This document shows, one piece after another, positions 1 to 7,340 of a stretch of DNA of 64,000 nucleotides. A program made the position numbers and the translations under genes. The notes beneath the pieces are model-generated. The model was not told the origin of the DNA. It worked only from the letters and a program-made list of their open reading frames with translations, and searched no databases. This DNA comes from Gammaproteobacteria bacterium (lineage in GTDB: Bacteria; Pseudomonadota; Gammaproteobacteria; Burkholderiales; Gallionellaceae), in contig JAHJNJ010000039.1 of NCBI GenBank assembly GCA_018820925.1, forward strand, positions 17,525-81,524. Reading direction: 5' to 3'. The stretch's first letter is position 1; the number at the start of each line of letters is the position of its first letter.

Positions 1-1064
1 TGCAGGCCCGTTTCAAGGCGGTGACGGGTTCGGCCACGGCAGATGTATTGCCGGTGCGTGCCAAATTCATGAATGTGATGGGCTATCTGGCGGGCCGCTG
101 GCCGCACACGCTTTCCCTGCAGCCCGGCGGTTCGTCGCGCCCGCTGGAAGAGGCGGAGAAATTGCGCCTGAAAATCCTGCTCGCCGAGTTTCGTGCATTT
201 CTGGAAAACACTTTGTTCGGCGATAGTCTGGAAGCGGTGGCGGCACTGGATTCCGAAGCCGCACTTTATGCGTGGATGGAGCCGCGCGCACAGCGCGCAG
301 ACTTCCCGCGTTTCCTGAACATCGCGCGCGATATCGGGTTGCAGCACATGGGTCGCGCCACGGACCGGTTCATCAGCTATGGCGCGTATTCCGACGGCAC
401 GGCTCCCCTGTTTGCGGCGGGAGTGTGGGCGGAAGAAATATTGCATAAATTGGACATCGGCGCGATCCGCGAGGATGTGACGCGCAGCTGGATGGCGGGC
501 GATGCCGCACTGGCCCCGCACGAGGGCCGTACCCAGCCGGATCCGGACAAGGCGGATGCCTATTCGTGGTGCAAGGCGCCGCGCCTGTCCGGGAAAGTGG
601 TGGAGACGGGCGCGCTGGCGCGCCAGATGGTGGCCGGGCATCCGCTGGTACGCGACATGGTGAATCTCCACGGTGCCAGCGTGACGGCAAGGATTGTCGG
701 GCGTATGCTGGAATTTGCGCTGGTGCTGCCCGCGATGGAAACCTGGTTGCGGCAGATACTGCCGGGCGACACGTATTGTTTGCCGTCTCACGAGCTTGAG
801 GATGCGCGCGGCATCGGCCTGATCGAAGCGGCGCGCGGTGCGCTCGGGCACTGGCTGGATGTGCGCAACGGGAGAATCCATAATTACCAGATCATCGCAC
901 CCACCACCTGGAATTTCTCCCCGCGCGATGCCGTCGGGGAGCCCGGCGCACTGGAGCAGGCGCTGGTCGGGCTGGAAGCGGAAGAAGGCGGGGACGCGGC
1001 GCCGCTGCAGGTGCAGCATGTGGTCAGGTCGTTCGATCCGTGCATGGTGTGCACGGTGCATTAA
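1..1064 (+). CDS. hupV: Regulatory (H2-sensing) [NiFe]-hydrogenase large subunit, HupV/HoxC-like, 5' truncated by window edge
   Basis: The reading frame is open from base 3, so the gene begins outside the window and only about the last 350 residues are present. The protein carries the C-terminal L4/L5 regions of NiFe-hydrogenase large subunits, including the nickel-ligating motif SFDPCMVCTVH. The stop codon follows the final His directly. Catalytic large subunits have a C-terminal extension that an endopeptidase removes; the sensor enzymes HupUV/HoxBC lack it. That and the HupT/HoxJ-like kinase two genes downstream indicate a group 2b H2 sensor that signals rather than conserves energy. The small subunit (hupU/hoxB) and the response regulator (hupR/hoxA) are not in the window and would be expected upstream. 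The hydrogenase call is very secure; the sensor assignment is a strong inference. Confidence 0.93.
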   Translation, partial: QARFKAVTGSATADVLPVRAKFMNVMGYLAGRWPHTLSLQPGGSSRPLEEAEKLRLKILLAEFRAFLENTLFGDSLEAVAALDSEAALYAWMEPRAQRADFPRFLNIARDIGLQHMGRATDRFISYGAYSDGTAPLFAAGVWAEEILHKLDIGAIREDVTRSWMAGDAALAPHEGRTQPDPDKADAYSWCKAPRLSGKVVETGALARQMVAGHPLVRDMVNLHGASVTARIVGRMLEFALVLPAMETWLRQILPGDTYCLPSHELEDARGIGLIEAARGALGHWLDVRNGRIHNYQIIAPTTWNFSPRDAVGEPGALEQALVGLEAEEGGDAAPLQVQHVVRSFDPCMVCTVH

Positions 1065-1076
1065 CCGGAGAAAATC

Positions 1077-1520
1077 ATGGAACGCTTCACCATCTCACTC
1101 GATGAAAAACTCGCCAGCGAATTCGACCGGCTGATCCGCGAGCGCGGCTACCTGAACCGCTCCGAGGCGGTGCGCGACATGTTGCGCGGCAAGATGGATA
1201 CGCTGCGCCTGCAGGAAGCGCAGGCGCCGTTCTGCGTGGCCAGCCTGTCCTATGTATACAACCACCACGAGCGCGATCTGGCCGAGCGGCTGACCGAACT
1301 GCAGCACGATCATCACGATCTGGTGGTGGCGTCGACGCATGTGCATCTGGATCACGACAATTGCCTGGAAACGGTGATGCTGCGCGGCAAGACCGAAGTG
1401 GTGCGGCGCTTTGCCGATGCGCTGATCGCCGAGCGCGGCGTGCGCCACGGCCAGGTCAATCTGGTGCCGGTCGATGCGGATACCGGTCACGGCCACGTGC
1501 ACAGCCATCCGACGTCCTGA
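1077..1520 (+). CDS. nikR: Nickel-responsive transcriptional regulator NikR
   Basis: The protein has 147 residues: an N-terminal ribbon-helix-helix DNA-binding domain (about 1-45, FTISLDEKLASEFD) and a C-terminal ACT-like metal-binding domain. The high-affinity nickel ligands of E. coli NikR (His76, His87, His89, Cys95) are present with a one-residue offset as H77, H88, H90 and C96, inside THVHLDHDNCLE. It should therefore be a working Ni(II) sensor that represses nickel-uptake genes when nickel is plentiful. It starts 12 bases after hupV behind a GGAG ribosome site and precedes the hydrogenase-signalling kinase, so it is probably co-transcribed with both. Its likely target is the palindrome in front of the downstream nickel permease. 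The C-terminus is His-rich (HGHVHSH). Confidence 0.95.
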   Translation: MERFTISLDEKLASEFDRLIRERGYLNRSEAVRDMLRGKMDTLRLQEAQAPFCVASLSYVYNHHERDLAERLTELQHDHHDLVVASTHVHLDHDNCLETVMLRGKTEVVRRFADALIAERGVRHGQVNLVPVDADTGHGHVHSHPTS

Positions 1521-1536
1521 TCAGCGGCAGACCGCC

Positions 1537-2883
1537 ATGAGTCCCCATCATACTTCCCCCACCCGCCTGCCGATCCCGAGCGAGCTGGATCCGTTCTCGG
1601 AATCCGCCTGGATCGAAGTGGTGCGTTCGATGGACGAGGTGTACAACGAGCTGCTGCAATACGAAGTGGTGCTGGAGCAGAAAAATTCCGAACTGGAAGA
1701 ATCGCAGCAATTCATTTTCAGCATCCTCACGTCGATGTCCGACCTGCTGGTGGTGTGCGACCGCAACGGCGTGATCGAGGAGGTGAATCATTCGCTGCTC
1801 GCCTTTACCGGCAAGCGCGAGCAGGAAATGAAGGGCGCAAAGTTGTCGTCGCTGTTTGCGGACGAAAACGATTGCGCCACGGCAAAGCGGGTGATCTCCA
1901 GCCTGACGACTGAACCCGCCAACGACGTGGAGCTGCAATTCCGCACGCGCGACGGCACCACCACCCCGGTGGCGCTCAATTTCACGCCGCGCCTGTCCGC
2001 CGCCAAGAAATTGCTGGGCGTGGTGATCACCGGGCGCCCGGTGGGCGAACTGCGGCGCGCCTATCACAAGCTGCGCGAAGCGCACGACGAACTCAAGCGT
2101 ACCCAGCAGCAATTGCTGCAGTCCGAGAAAATGGCTTCGCTGGGCAAGCTGGTGGCGGGGGTGGCGCACGAGTTGAACAACCCGATCAGTTTCGTGCTGG
2201 GCAACATGCATGCGATGCAACGTTATACGCCGCGCCTGAAACGTTACCTGGATGCAATCCACGGCGGCGAATCGCGCGAGGTGCTACAGAAGCTGCGCAC
2301 CGAATTGCGCATCGATCACGTTCTGGCCGATCTGCAACCGCTGCTGGACGGGTCGGTAGAAGGGGCGGAACGCACGCGCGTTATTGTGGACGGCTTGAAG
2401 CGCTTCTCCGCCGCGGATCGCGACGAGAATGTCGAGTTCAACCTGGCCGAAACCATCGAACGCTCGGTGCACTGGGTAACCCGTGCCACGCCGACCAATT
2501 TCCGCGTGCAGATCGACCTGCCCAAAGACATGCCGTTTTACGGTTCGCCCGGACAGATTCAGCAGGTGATCACCAACCTCGTGCAGAACGCATCTGACGC
2601 CACGGAAAAAATGCCCGATCCGATGTTGACTGTTACGGCCGAGGTGGTGGGTGAGGTGCTTTGCATCCGTTTCCGCGACAACGGCCCGGGCATTTCGGAG
2701 CAGGCACTGAGCAAGATATTCGATCCGTTCTACACCACCAAGCCGGTCGGCAAGGGTACCGGACTCGGGCTGTCGATCAGCTACGGCATCATCGAACGCC
2801 ATGGCGGGCAGCTTTCGGTGAGCAACGCGGAAGGGGGCGGTGCCGAATTCAAGTTGTGCCTGCCACGCGCAAACCGGAAATAG
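1537..2883 (+). CDS. hupT: PAS-domain sensor histidine kinase of the hydrogenase regulatory system, HupT/HoxJ-like
   Basis: The protein has 448 residues and no transmembrane segment, so it is cytoplasmic. A PAS domain spans about 60-165. It is followed by a short coiled coil, the H-box GVAHELNNPISF with phospho-acceptor H211, and a HATPase domain (about 320-448) with N-box NLVQNASDAT, G1 DNGPGI, F-box FDPFYTTK and G2 GTGLGLS. The sequence around the H-box is that of HupT/HoxJ kinases, which receive the H2 signal from HupUV/HoxBC and control a NtrC-type regulator acting at sigma-54 promoters of hydrogenase genes. ATG 1537 is chosen because it follows the nikR stop by 16 bases; the frame is open 21 codons further upstream inside nikR. 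The kinase family is certain; the partner assignment rests on context. Confidence 0.9.
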   Translation: MSPHHTSPTRLPIPSELDPFSESAWIEVVRSMDEVYNELLQYEVVLEQKNSELEESQQFIFSILTSMSDLLVVCDRNGVIEEVNHSLLAFTGKREQEMKGAKLSSLFADENDCATAKRVISSLTTEPANDVELQFRTRDGTTTPVALNFTPRLSAAKKLLGVVITGRPVGELRRAYHKLREAHDELKRTQQQLLQSEKMASLGKLVAGVAHELNNPISFVLGNMHAMQRYTPRLKRYLDAIHGGESREVLQKLRTELRIDHVLADLQPLLDGSVEGAERTRVIVDGLKRFSAADRDENVEFNLAETIERSVHWVTRATPTNFRVQIDLPKDMPFYGSPGQIQQVITNLVQNASDATEKMPDPMLTVTAEVVGEVLCIRFRDNGPGISEQALSKIFDPFYTTKPVGKGTGLGLSISYGIIERHGGQLSVSNAEGGGAEFKLCLPRANRK

Positions 2884-3051
2884 GCTCAAAGCAAATCGGA
2901 AGGCAGCTTTCCAGTGGTTTTCTTCCTGATTTCCCTGTCCACTTTTCGCAAGCCCCATTTGTTTATTTTTATAATATTTTGACGTTATGAATTAATGCGT
3001 TGCGAGCGCACCGCAAGTAGGCCTACTGCAACATGGATTATTCGCTTTTCA

Positions 3052-3066
3052 TGGCATGGTTCTTGT
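3052..3066 (+). promoter_or_regulatory. Sigma-54-like -24/-12 element before the nickel permease
   Basis: TGGCAT, five bases, then TTGT matches the sigma-54 consensus TGGCAC-N5-TTGC with correct spacing between the GG and the -12 dinucleotide. The C of the -12 GC is replaced by T. Transcription would start near 3078, about 24 bases before the permease ATG. Hydrogenase regulons driven by HupT/HoxJ use sigma-54 promoters, which makes the match attractive, but one core base is off and no activator site is identified. A 12-bp perfect palindrome (AGTAGGCCTACT, 3016-3027) lies 24 bases upstream and could be an activator or other operator site. The rest of 2884-3051 shows nothing else. Confidence 0.35.
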
Positions 3067-3092
3067 AAGAGAATATATAAAATCTTCTTACA
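3064..3092 (+). promoter_or_regulatory. Putative NikR operator: TGTAAGA-N15-TCTTACA inverted repeat
   Basis: Two perfect 7-base arms, TGTAAGA (3064-3070) and TCTTACA (3086-3092), have centres 22 bases apart. E. coli NikR binds GTATGA-N16-TCATAC, whose half-site centres are also 22 bases apart. The right arm runs into the AGGAGG ribosome site of the nickel permease (ATG at 3102) and the left arm overlaps a sigma-54-like -12 element, so binding would block transcription start. With nikR two genes upstream, autorepression of nickel import at this site is the simplest reading. The geometry is seen in the sequence; the binding protein is inferred. Confidence 0.55.
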
Positions 3093-3101
3093 GGAGGCGT
3101 T

Positions 3102-3917
3102 ATGGAAAGCGTACATGCCAGTATTTACCCGCTGATCATGCTGGCTGTTGTGCTCGGCATGAAGCACGGCATGGACGCCGACCACCTCGCCACCATCGAC
3201 GGTCTGACCCGTTTCAATGCCGCTGCCGGACGCAAGAAGCTGGCGCGTCTGTGCGGTTTCCTGTTCTCGCTCGGCCACGGGATCGTGGTGTGCATCGTCG
3301 CGGTTGCCACCAGCTTGTTATTCCAGCAGGGTGCAGTGCCGGAATGGATGGACGATGTCGGTGCCTGGGTGTCGGCTTTTTTTCTGGTCACGCTGGGCGT
3401 ACTCAACCTGTATGCCGTGTTTTCCACCCCTGCACATGAAATGGTACAGATGGTCGGTCTCAAGGGCCGCTGGCTGGGCCAGCTCAGGCATGCCAGCCAT
3501 CCCGTGCTGATCGCCATGGTGGGTTCGCTGTTCGCGTTTTCGTTCGACACGCTGTCTCAAGCCACCCTGTTTTCCGCCACTGCCACGCAATACGGCGGCG
3601 TCATGTCCGCATTCCTGCTGGCGGTGTGTTTCATGCTCGGCATGATGGTGACCGATGCCGCCAACGGCTTGTGGATCTCGCACCTGCTGCAGCGCGCCGA
3701 CGCGACCGCCCGCGCCGCCTCGCGCATCATGGGCGTGACCGTGGCCCTGCTCAGCCTGTTCGTGGCGGCGCTGGGTCTGTCGCGCCGCTTCTTCCCCGAA
3801 GCCTCGTCCTGGCAGGAAGGACGCGAATTGTTCATCGGCTGTTCCATCGTCGCGGTGGTCGCCCTCAGTTTCCTGTTTGCGCGCTACACCCAGCAGCGCG
3901 TATCTGCTCCAGCCTGA
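3102..3917 (+). CDS. Nickel/cobalt permease, NiCoT (HoxN/NixA) type
   Basis: The 271-residue inner-membrane protein has about seven to eight hydrophobic segments. Its second segment carries the NiCoT signature H-x4-D-H in KHGMDADHLATIDGLTR, the metal-selectivity element of the HoxN/NixA family. Other family motifs are recognisable as FSLGHGIVV, SFDTLSQATLFS and LGMMVTDAANG. It is shorter than classical HoxN (about 350). It should bring Ni(II) into the cytoplasm for hydrogenase maturation. The start is set by AGGAGG five bases before the ATG. A NikR-like palindrome overlaps the promoter, and a TonB receptor follows 44 bases downstream. Nickel rather than cobalt is inferred from the neighbours. 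Confidence 0.85.
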   Translation: MESVHASIYPLIMLAVVLGMKHGMDADHLATIDGLTRFNAAAGRKKLARLCGFLFSLGHGIVVCIVAVATSLLFQQGAVPEWMDDVGAWVSAFFLVTLGVLNLYAVFSTPAHEMVQMVGLKGRWLGQLRHASHPVLIAMVGSLFAFSFDTLSQATLFSATATQYGGVMSAFLLAVCFMLGMMVTDAANGLWISHLLQRADATARAASRIMGVTVALLSLFVAALGLSRRFFPEASSWQEGRELFIGCSIVAVVALSFLFARYTQQRVSAPA

Positions 3918-3961
3918 TTTCCCTTGCATTGGTTCGATGTAGATTTTTATTCGGAGGAGTT

Positions 3962-6040
3962 ATGAAGAAAAAGAAATTCGTCTTAATTGTGTTGATATTG
4001 CTGTCTGAGAATAGCTTTGCCGCCGGTATCCCGACCTTGGACGAGGTGTCCGTCACCGCAAAATCCACCGATCAACTCGGCGTGGCTTCGACTTCCAGCG
4101 AAGGCACGGTGACTGCCGAACAGTTGGAGAACCGCCCGCTGCTGCGTCCCGCCGAGGTGCTGGAAGTCGTGCCCGGCCTGATCATCAGCCAGCACTCGGG
4201 CGACGGCAAAGCCAACCAGTATTATTTGCGCGGTTTCAACCTCGATCACGGCACCGATTTCTCCACCTCGCTGATGGGCATGCCGGTGAACATGCCGACG
4301 CATGCGCACGGGCAGGGTTACACCGACCTGAATTTCCTGATCCCGGAACTGGTGGAGCGCGTGCAATACCGCAAGGGAACTTACTACGCGGGCGACGGCG
4401 ATTTCTCGGCTGCGGGCTCGGCACGCATCGATTATGTGCGCAAAGTGGAAGAACCGTTCGCGCAGGTGACGCTGGGCGGGGGCGGATTCTCGCGCGCATT
4501 GGCGGCGGCATCACCGGAGGTGAAAGAAGGCAACCTGCTGCTGGCTGCCGAGAGTTACCACAACGACGGGCCGTGGACGGTGCCGGAACATCTGCGCAAG
4601 GACAACGTGGTTGTGCGCTACGGGCAGGGGCAGCGCGACGACGGCTGGGTGGTGTCGCTGCTGGGCTATGACGCGAAGTGGAACGCGACGGACCAGATCG
4701 CCGAACGGGCGATGGCGACGGTGGGGCGCTACGGCAGCCTCGATCCCAGCACCGGCGGTAACACGCACCGCTACAGTCTGTCCGGCGAGTGGGCGGAGGC
4801 GGACGCAGACGGCGCGAGCCGCGCCAACGTCTACCTGATCGACTACGCGCTGAACCTGTGGTCCAACTTTACCTATGCCACCGATACCGTGCACGGAGAC
4901 CAGTTCCTGCAGGCCGACAAGCGCAGCATCGTCGGCGCGAAAGCATCGCACAACTGGCTGCAGGACATGCACGGCATACCGGTCGTCACCACCATCGGCA
5001 CCGACGTGCGCCACGACGACATCAGCGTGGGATTGTTCTCCACACAGAACCGGGAAAAATGGGGCACGGTGCGCGACGACAAGGTCAAGCAGACCAGCGT
5101 CTCGCTGTGGGGAGAGATGCAGATGCAGTGGAACGAAAAATTCCGCTCCATCCTCGGCTTGCGCGGCGACAGCTACCGCTTCGACGTGAACAGCGATACC
5201 GCCGCCAATTCCGGCAACAAGAGCGATGCCATCGTTTCGCCCAAATTGTCGCTGGTGTTCGGCCCGTGGGACAGGACCGAGTATTACCTGAACGCGGGGC
5301 GCGGCTTCCACAGCAACGATGCGCGCGGCACCACCATCACTACCAACCCCGACCCGCGCCCCGGCACCCGGCCGGGCTGCACGGGAGAAGCGGGCGAATG
5401 CACCGGCGACGCCATCGACCCGGTGCGCCCGCTGGTTCCCGCCACCGGTTACGAAGTCGGCGTGCGCAGTGCCGTGCTGCCGGGGCTGCAAACCTCGCTC
5501 ACATTCTGGCGTCTGGATATCGATTCGGAACTGGTCTTCGTAGGCGATGCGGGCACCACCAGCGCCTCGCGCCCCAGCCGCCGTCAGGGTGTGGAATGGG
5601 CGAACTACTGGAATCCGGTTGCGTGGTTGCTGGTCGACGGCGATGTGTCGCTGTCCAGCGCGCGCTTCACCGACAGCGATCCTGCCGGTAACCGCATCCC
5701 GGGCGCCATCGAACAGGCGGCTTCCATCGGCGTGAGTTTGCAGGAAAGCGAACCGTGGTCGGCGGGTTTGCGCCTGCGCTACTTTGGCCCGCGCCCGCTC
5801 ATCGAGGATGACAGCGTGCGCTCCAAGTCGTCCACGCTGGTCAACATGCTGGTCGGTTACCGCATCAGCAAGCCGCTGAAGATCAGTATGGAAGTGCTGA
5901 ATCTGTTCAATGCCCAAGTGAGCGACATCGATTACTACTATGCTTCGCAATTGTCCGCAGAAGCGTCGCCCGTGGACGACATTCACTCCCATCCCGCCGA
6001 ACCGCGAACAGTGCGCGTCACGCTGAGGTTGACGCTTTGA
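3962..6040 (+). CDS. TonB-dependent outer-membrane receptor, probably for chelated nickel
   Basis: The precursor has 692 residues: a signal peptide (about 1-20, ending SFAA), a TonB-box-like DEVSVTA near residue 26, a plug domain (NQYYLRGFNLDHGTDF) to about residue 150, and a long beta-barrel ending in TLRLTL, as outer-membrane barrels do. Such receptors import metal chelates, siderophores or vitamins using TonB energy. It follows the nickel permease by 44 bases, has its own GGAGGA ribosome site and no terminator before it, so one operon is likely and nickel is the most probable cargo. His-containing loops (PTHAHGQ; a DIHSHP stretch near the C-terminus) would suit metal binding. A loop CTGEAGEC could form a disulphide. 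The receptor class is certain; the substrate is inferred. Confidence 0.88.
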   Translation: MKKKKFVLIVLILLSENSFAAGIPTLDEVSVTAKSTDQLGVASTSSEGTVTAEQLENRPLLRPAEVLEVVPGLIISQHSGDGKANQYYLRGFNLDHGTDFSTSLMGMPVNMPTHAHGQGYTDLNFLIPELVERVQYRKGTYYAGDGDFSAAGSARIDYVRKVEEPFAQVTLGGGGFSRALAAASPEVKEGNLLLAAESYHNDGPWTVPEHLRKDNVVVRYGQGQRDDGWVVSLLGYDAKWNATDQIAERAMATVGRYGSLDPSTGGNTHRYSLSGEWAEADADGASRANVYLIDYALNLWSNFTYATDTVHGDQFLQADKRSIVGAKASHNWLQDMHGIPVVTTIGTDVRHDDISVGLFSTQNREKWGTVRDDKVKQTSVSLWGEMQMQWNEKFRSILGLRGDSYRFDVNSDTAANSGNKSDAIVSPKLSLVFGPWDRTEYYLNAGRGFHSNDARGTTITTNPDPRPGTRPGCTGEAGECTGDAIDPVRPLVPATGYEVGVRSAVLPGLQTSLTFWRLDIDSELVFVGDAGTTSASRPSRRQGVEWANYWNPVAWLLVDGDVSLSSARFTDSDPAGNRIPGAIEQAASIGVSLQESEPWSAGLRLRYFGPRPLIEDDSVRSKSSTLVNMLVGYRISKPLKISMEVLNLFNAQVSDIDYYYASQLSAEASPVDDIHSHPAEPRTVRVTLRLTL

Positions 6041-6122
6041 GGTGATGGAAGATGTAACACGTGTCCAGCCCGATTTTTTCCAGTTTGGTTCGTTGTTGCT
6101 TTTCGGTCAGCCTGCATTCAGC

Positions 6123-6899
6123 TCATCCCTGTGTTTCCCGGCACGCGGCATCGATCATGCGCCAGGCAAGGCTCATCGGTTCCGGCAATGCGGGCAAAGC
6201 ACTGCGCGGAAACCAGCCCGCATCCTCGATTTCCGCCGGGTCGGGCTGGATGGTCCCGCTTGCATAGTCGGCAAAAAAGGCGACCATCAGGGAATCCGGG
6301 AACGGCCAGGACTGGCTGCCGAAGTAGCGCAGGTTGGCGATTTCCAAGCCAACTTCTTCGCGCACTTCGCGTGCCGCGCATTGCTCCAGGGTTTCTCCCG
6401 TTTCGACAAATCCGGCCAGGGCGCTGAACACGCCGGGTTTGAAGCGGTGGCTGCGCGCCAGCAACAGTTCATCGCCGCGGCTGATCAGCACCATGACCGC
6501 CGGCGAAATCCTCGGGTAGCTGACCAGGCCGCATGCCGGGCACGCCATGGAATGCTCGCGCGGTTTCCTGTTGGTGGGTGTGCCGCACTTGCCGCAGTAG
6601 CGGTGGTTTTTCTGCCAGTCCAGAAGCAGCGTGGCGCGTCTGGCCAGGGAGATGGTTTTCTCGTCAGCAAAATTGAACAGGCTGCGTATCGGTATCAGTT
6701 CTCCCGGCACGTTGGGTGGGACTTCATCCAGTTCGGCCGCATAGCACGGCAGTCCCTGCAATTCACCCACCTGCAATACATCCCCGGGGTTCCCGAAATC
6801 CGACGCATGTCCGCGCGGGAAAATGATTCCGTCGCCATCCTCGGTTGTGGTGAACAGTTGACTCTCGATTCGCAAAAGCCAGTAGGCCAATTCATGCAT
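6123..6899 (-). CDS. nudC: NADH pyrophosphatase / NAD-capped RNA hydrolase NudC
   Basis: The protein has 258 residues. A zinc ribbon (CGKCG and CPACG, about residues 102-122) is followed by a complete Nudix box, GFVETGETLEQCAAREVREE, and by the NudC-specific SQSWPFPDSLM, which distinguishes NAD(H) pyrophosphatases from other Nudix enzymes. It hydrolyses NADH to NMNH and AMP and removes NAD caps from RNA 5' ends. It is convergent with the TonB receptor and reads alone. Length and motifs are normal. Confidence 0.95.
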   Translation of the reverse strand: MHELAYWLLRIESQLFTTTEDGDGIIFPRGHASDFGNPGDVLQVGELQGLPCYAAELDEVPPNVPGELIPIRSLFNFADEKTISLARRATLLLDWQKNHRYCGKCGTPTNRKPREHSMACPACGLVSYPRISPAVMVLISRGDELLLARSHRFKPGVFSALAGFVETGETLEQCAAREVREEVGLEIANLRYFGSQSWPFPDSLMVAFFADYASGTIQPDPAEIEDAGWFPRSALPALPEPMSLAWRMIDAACRETQG

Positions 6900-6982
6900 G
6901 GTGATTTCCGGGTGAGTTTGAAAATGATTCAGGTAAAGGCAAATCCTGCTACAGGACGCATATGCGGGATCACGTGGAGTCG

Positions 6983-7231
6983 TTAGCGTTTGGCGGAACG
7001 GCTGGACTTCTCCTGTTGCAAACGGGCCAGTTTTTCAGCCTTGTCGATTCTGATCGTCAGCGCTTTTTGTACCAAAGAGTAGAAACCAACCAGATCCTGC
7101 GCGGGGTAATCATCCATCACGCCGCCATCCTGGAAGAATTCCGCAAGCCACAGCGAATCCAATACTTCCTTGCCGGTCTCCTGCCAGTATTCCAGCGCGG
7201 CCATCTCGACATATTCAGTCAGTTTGCGCAT
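6983..7231 (-). CDS. Small protein of unknown function
   Basis: The 82-residue protein begins MRKLTEYVEMAALEYWQETG and ends in a basic stretch (ARLQQEKSSRSAKR). It has no signal peptide, membrane segment or Cys motif and looks helical throughout. The start at 7231 is chosen because AGGTGG lies about six bases upstream; another in-frame ATG at 7252 would add seven residues. It sits 109 bases downstream of the M48 protease gene on the same strand, upstream of nudC. I do not recognise the family. That it is a real gene is supported by the ribosome site and coding-like composition. Confidence 0.6.
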   Translation of the reverse strand: MRKLTEYVEMAALEYWQETGKEVLDSLWLAEFFQDGGVMDDYPAQDLVGFYSLVQKALTIRIDKAEKLARLQQEKSSRSAKR

Positions 7232-7340
7232 CAATCCACCTGATGAGTTCATTCTTTTGAAATGCGATTGCCATGTGGCAGCGGGGGCGTTCCGGTGTAT
7301 TCCTGACTCCTGTTGCCATTGCCGGGTTAGTGCAGCGATC

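Noticed and set aside
1..1064. Energy-conserving uptake hydrogenase (HupL)
   Set aside because: Those large subunits carry a cleavable C-terminal extension after the final His; here the stop codon follows at once, and a HupT/HoxJ-like kinase is adjacent.
4511..5992. A 493-codon open frame opposite the TonB receptor
   Set aside because: Antisense to a well-supported gene; composition is that of a shadow frame and it shows no domain.
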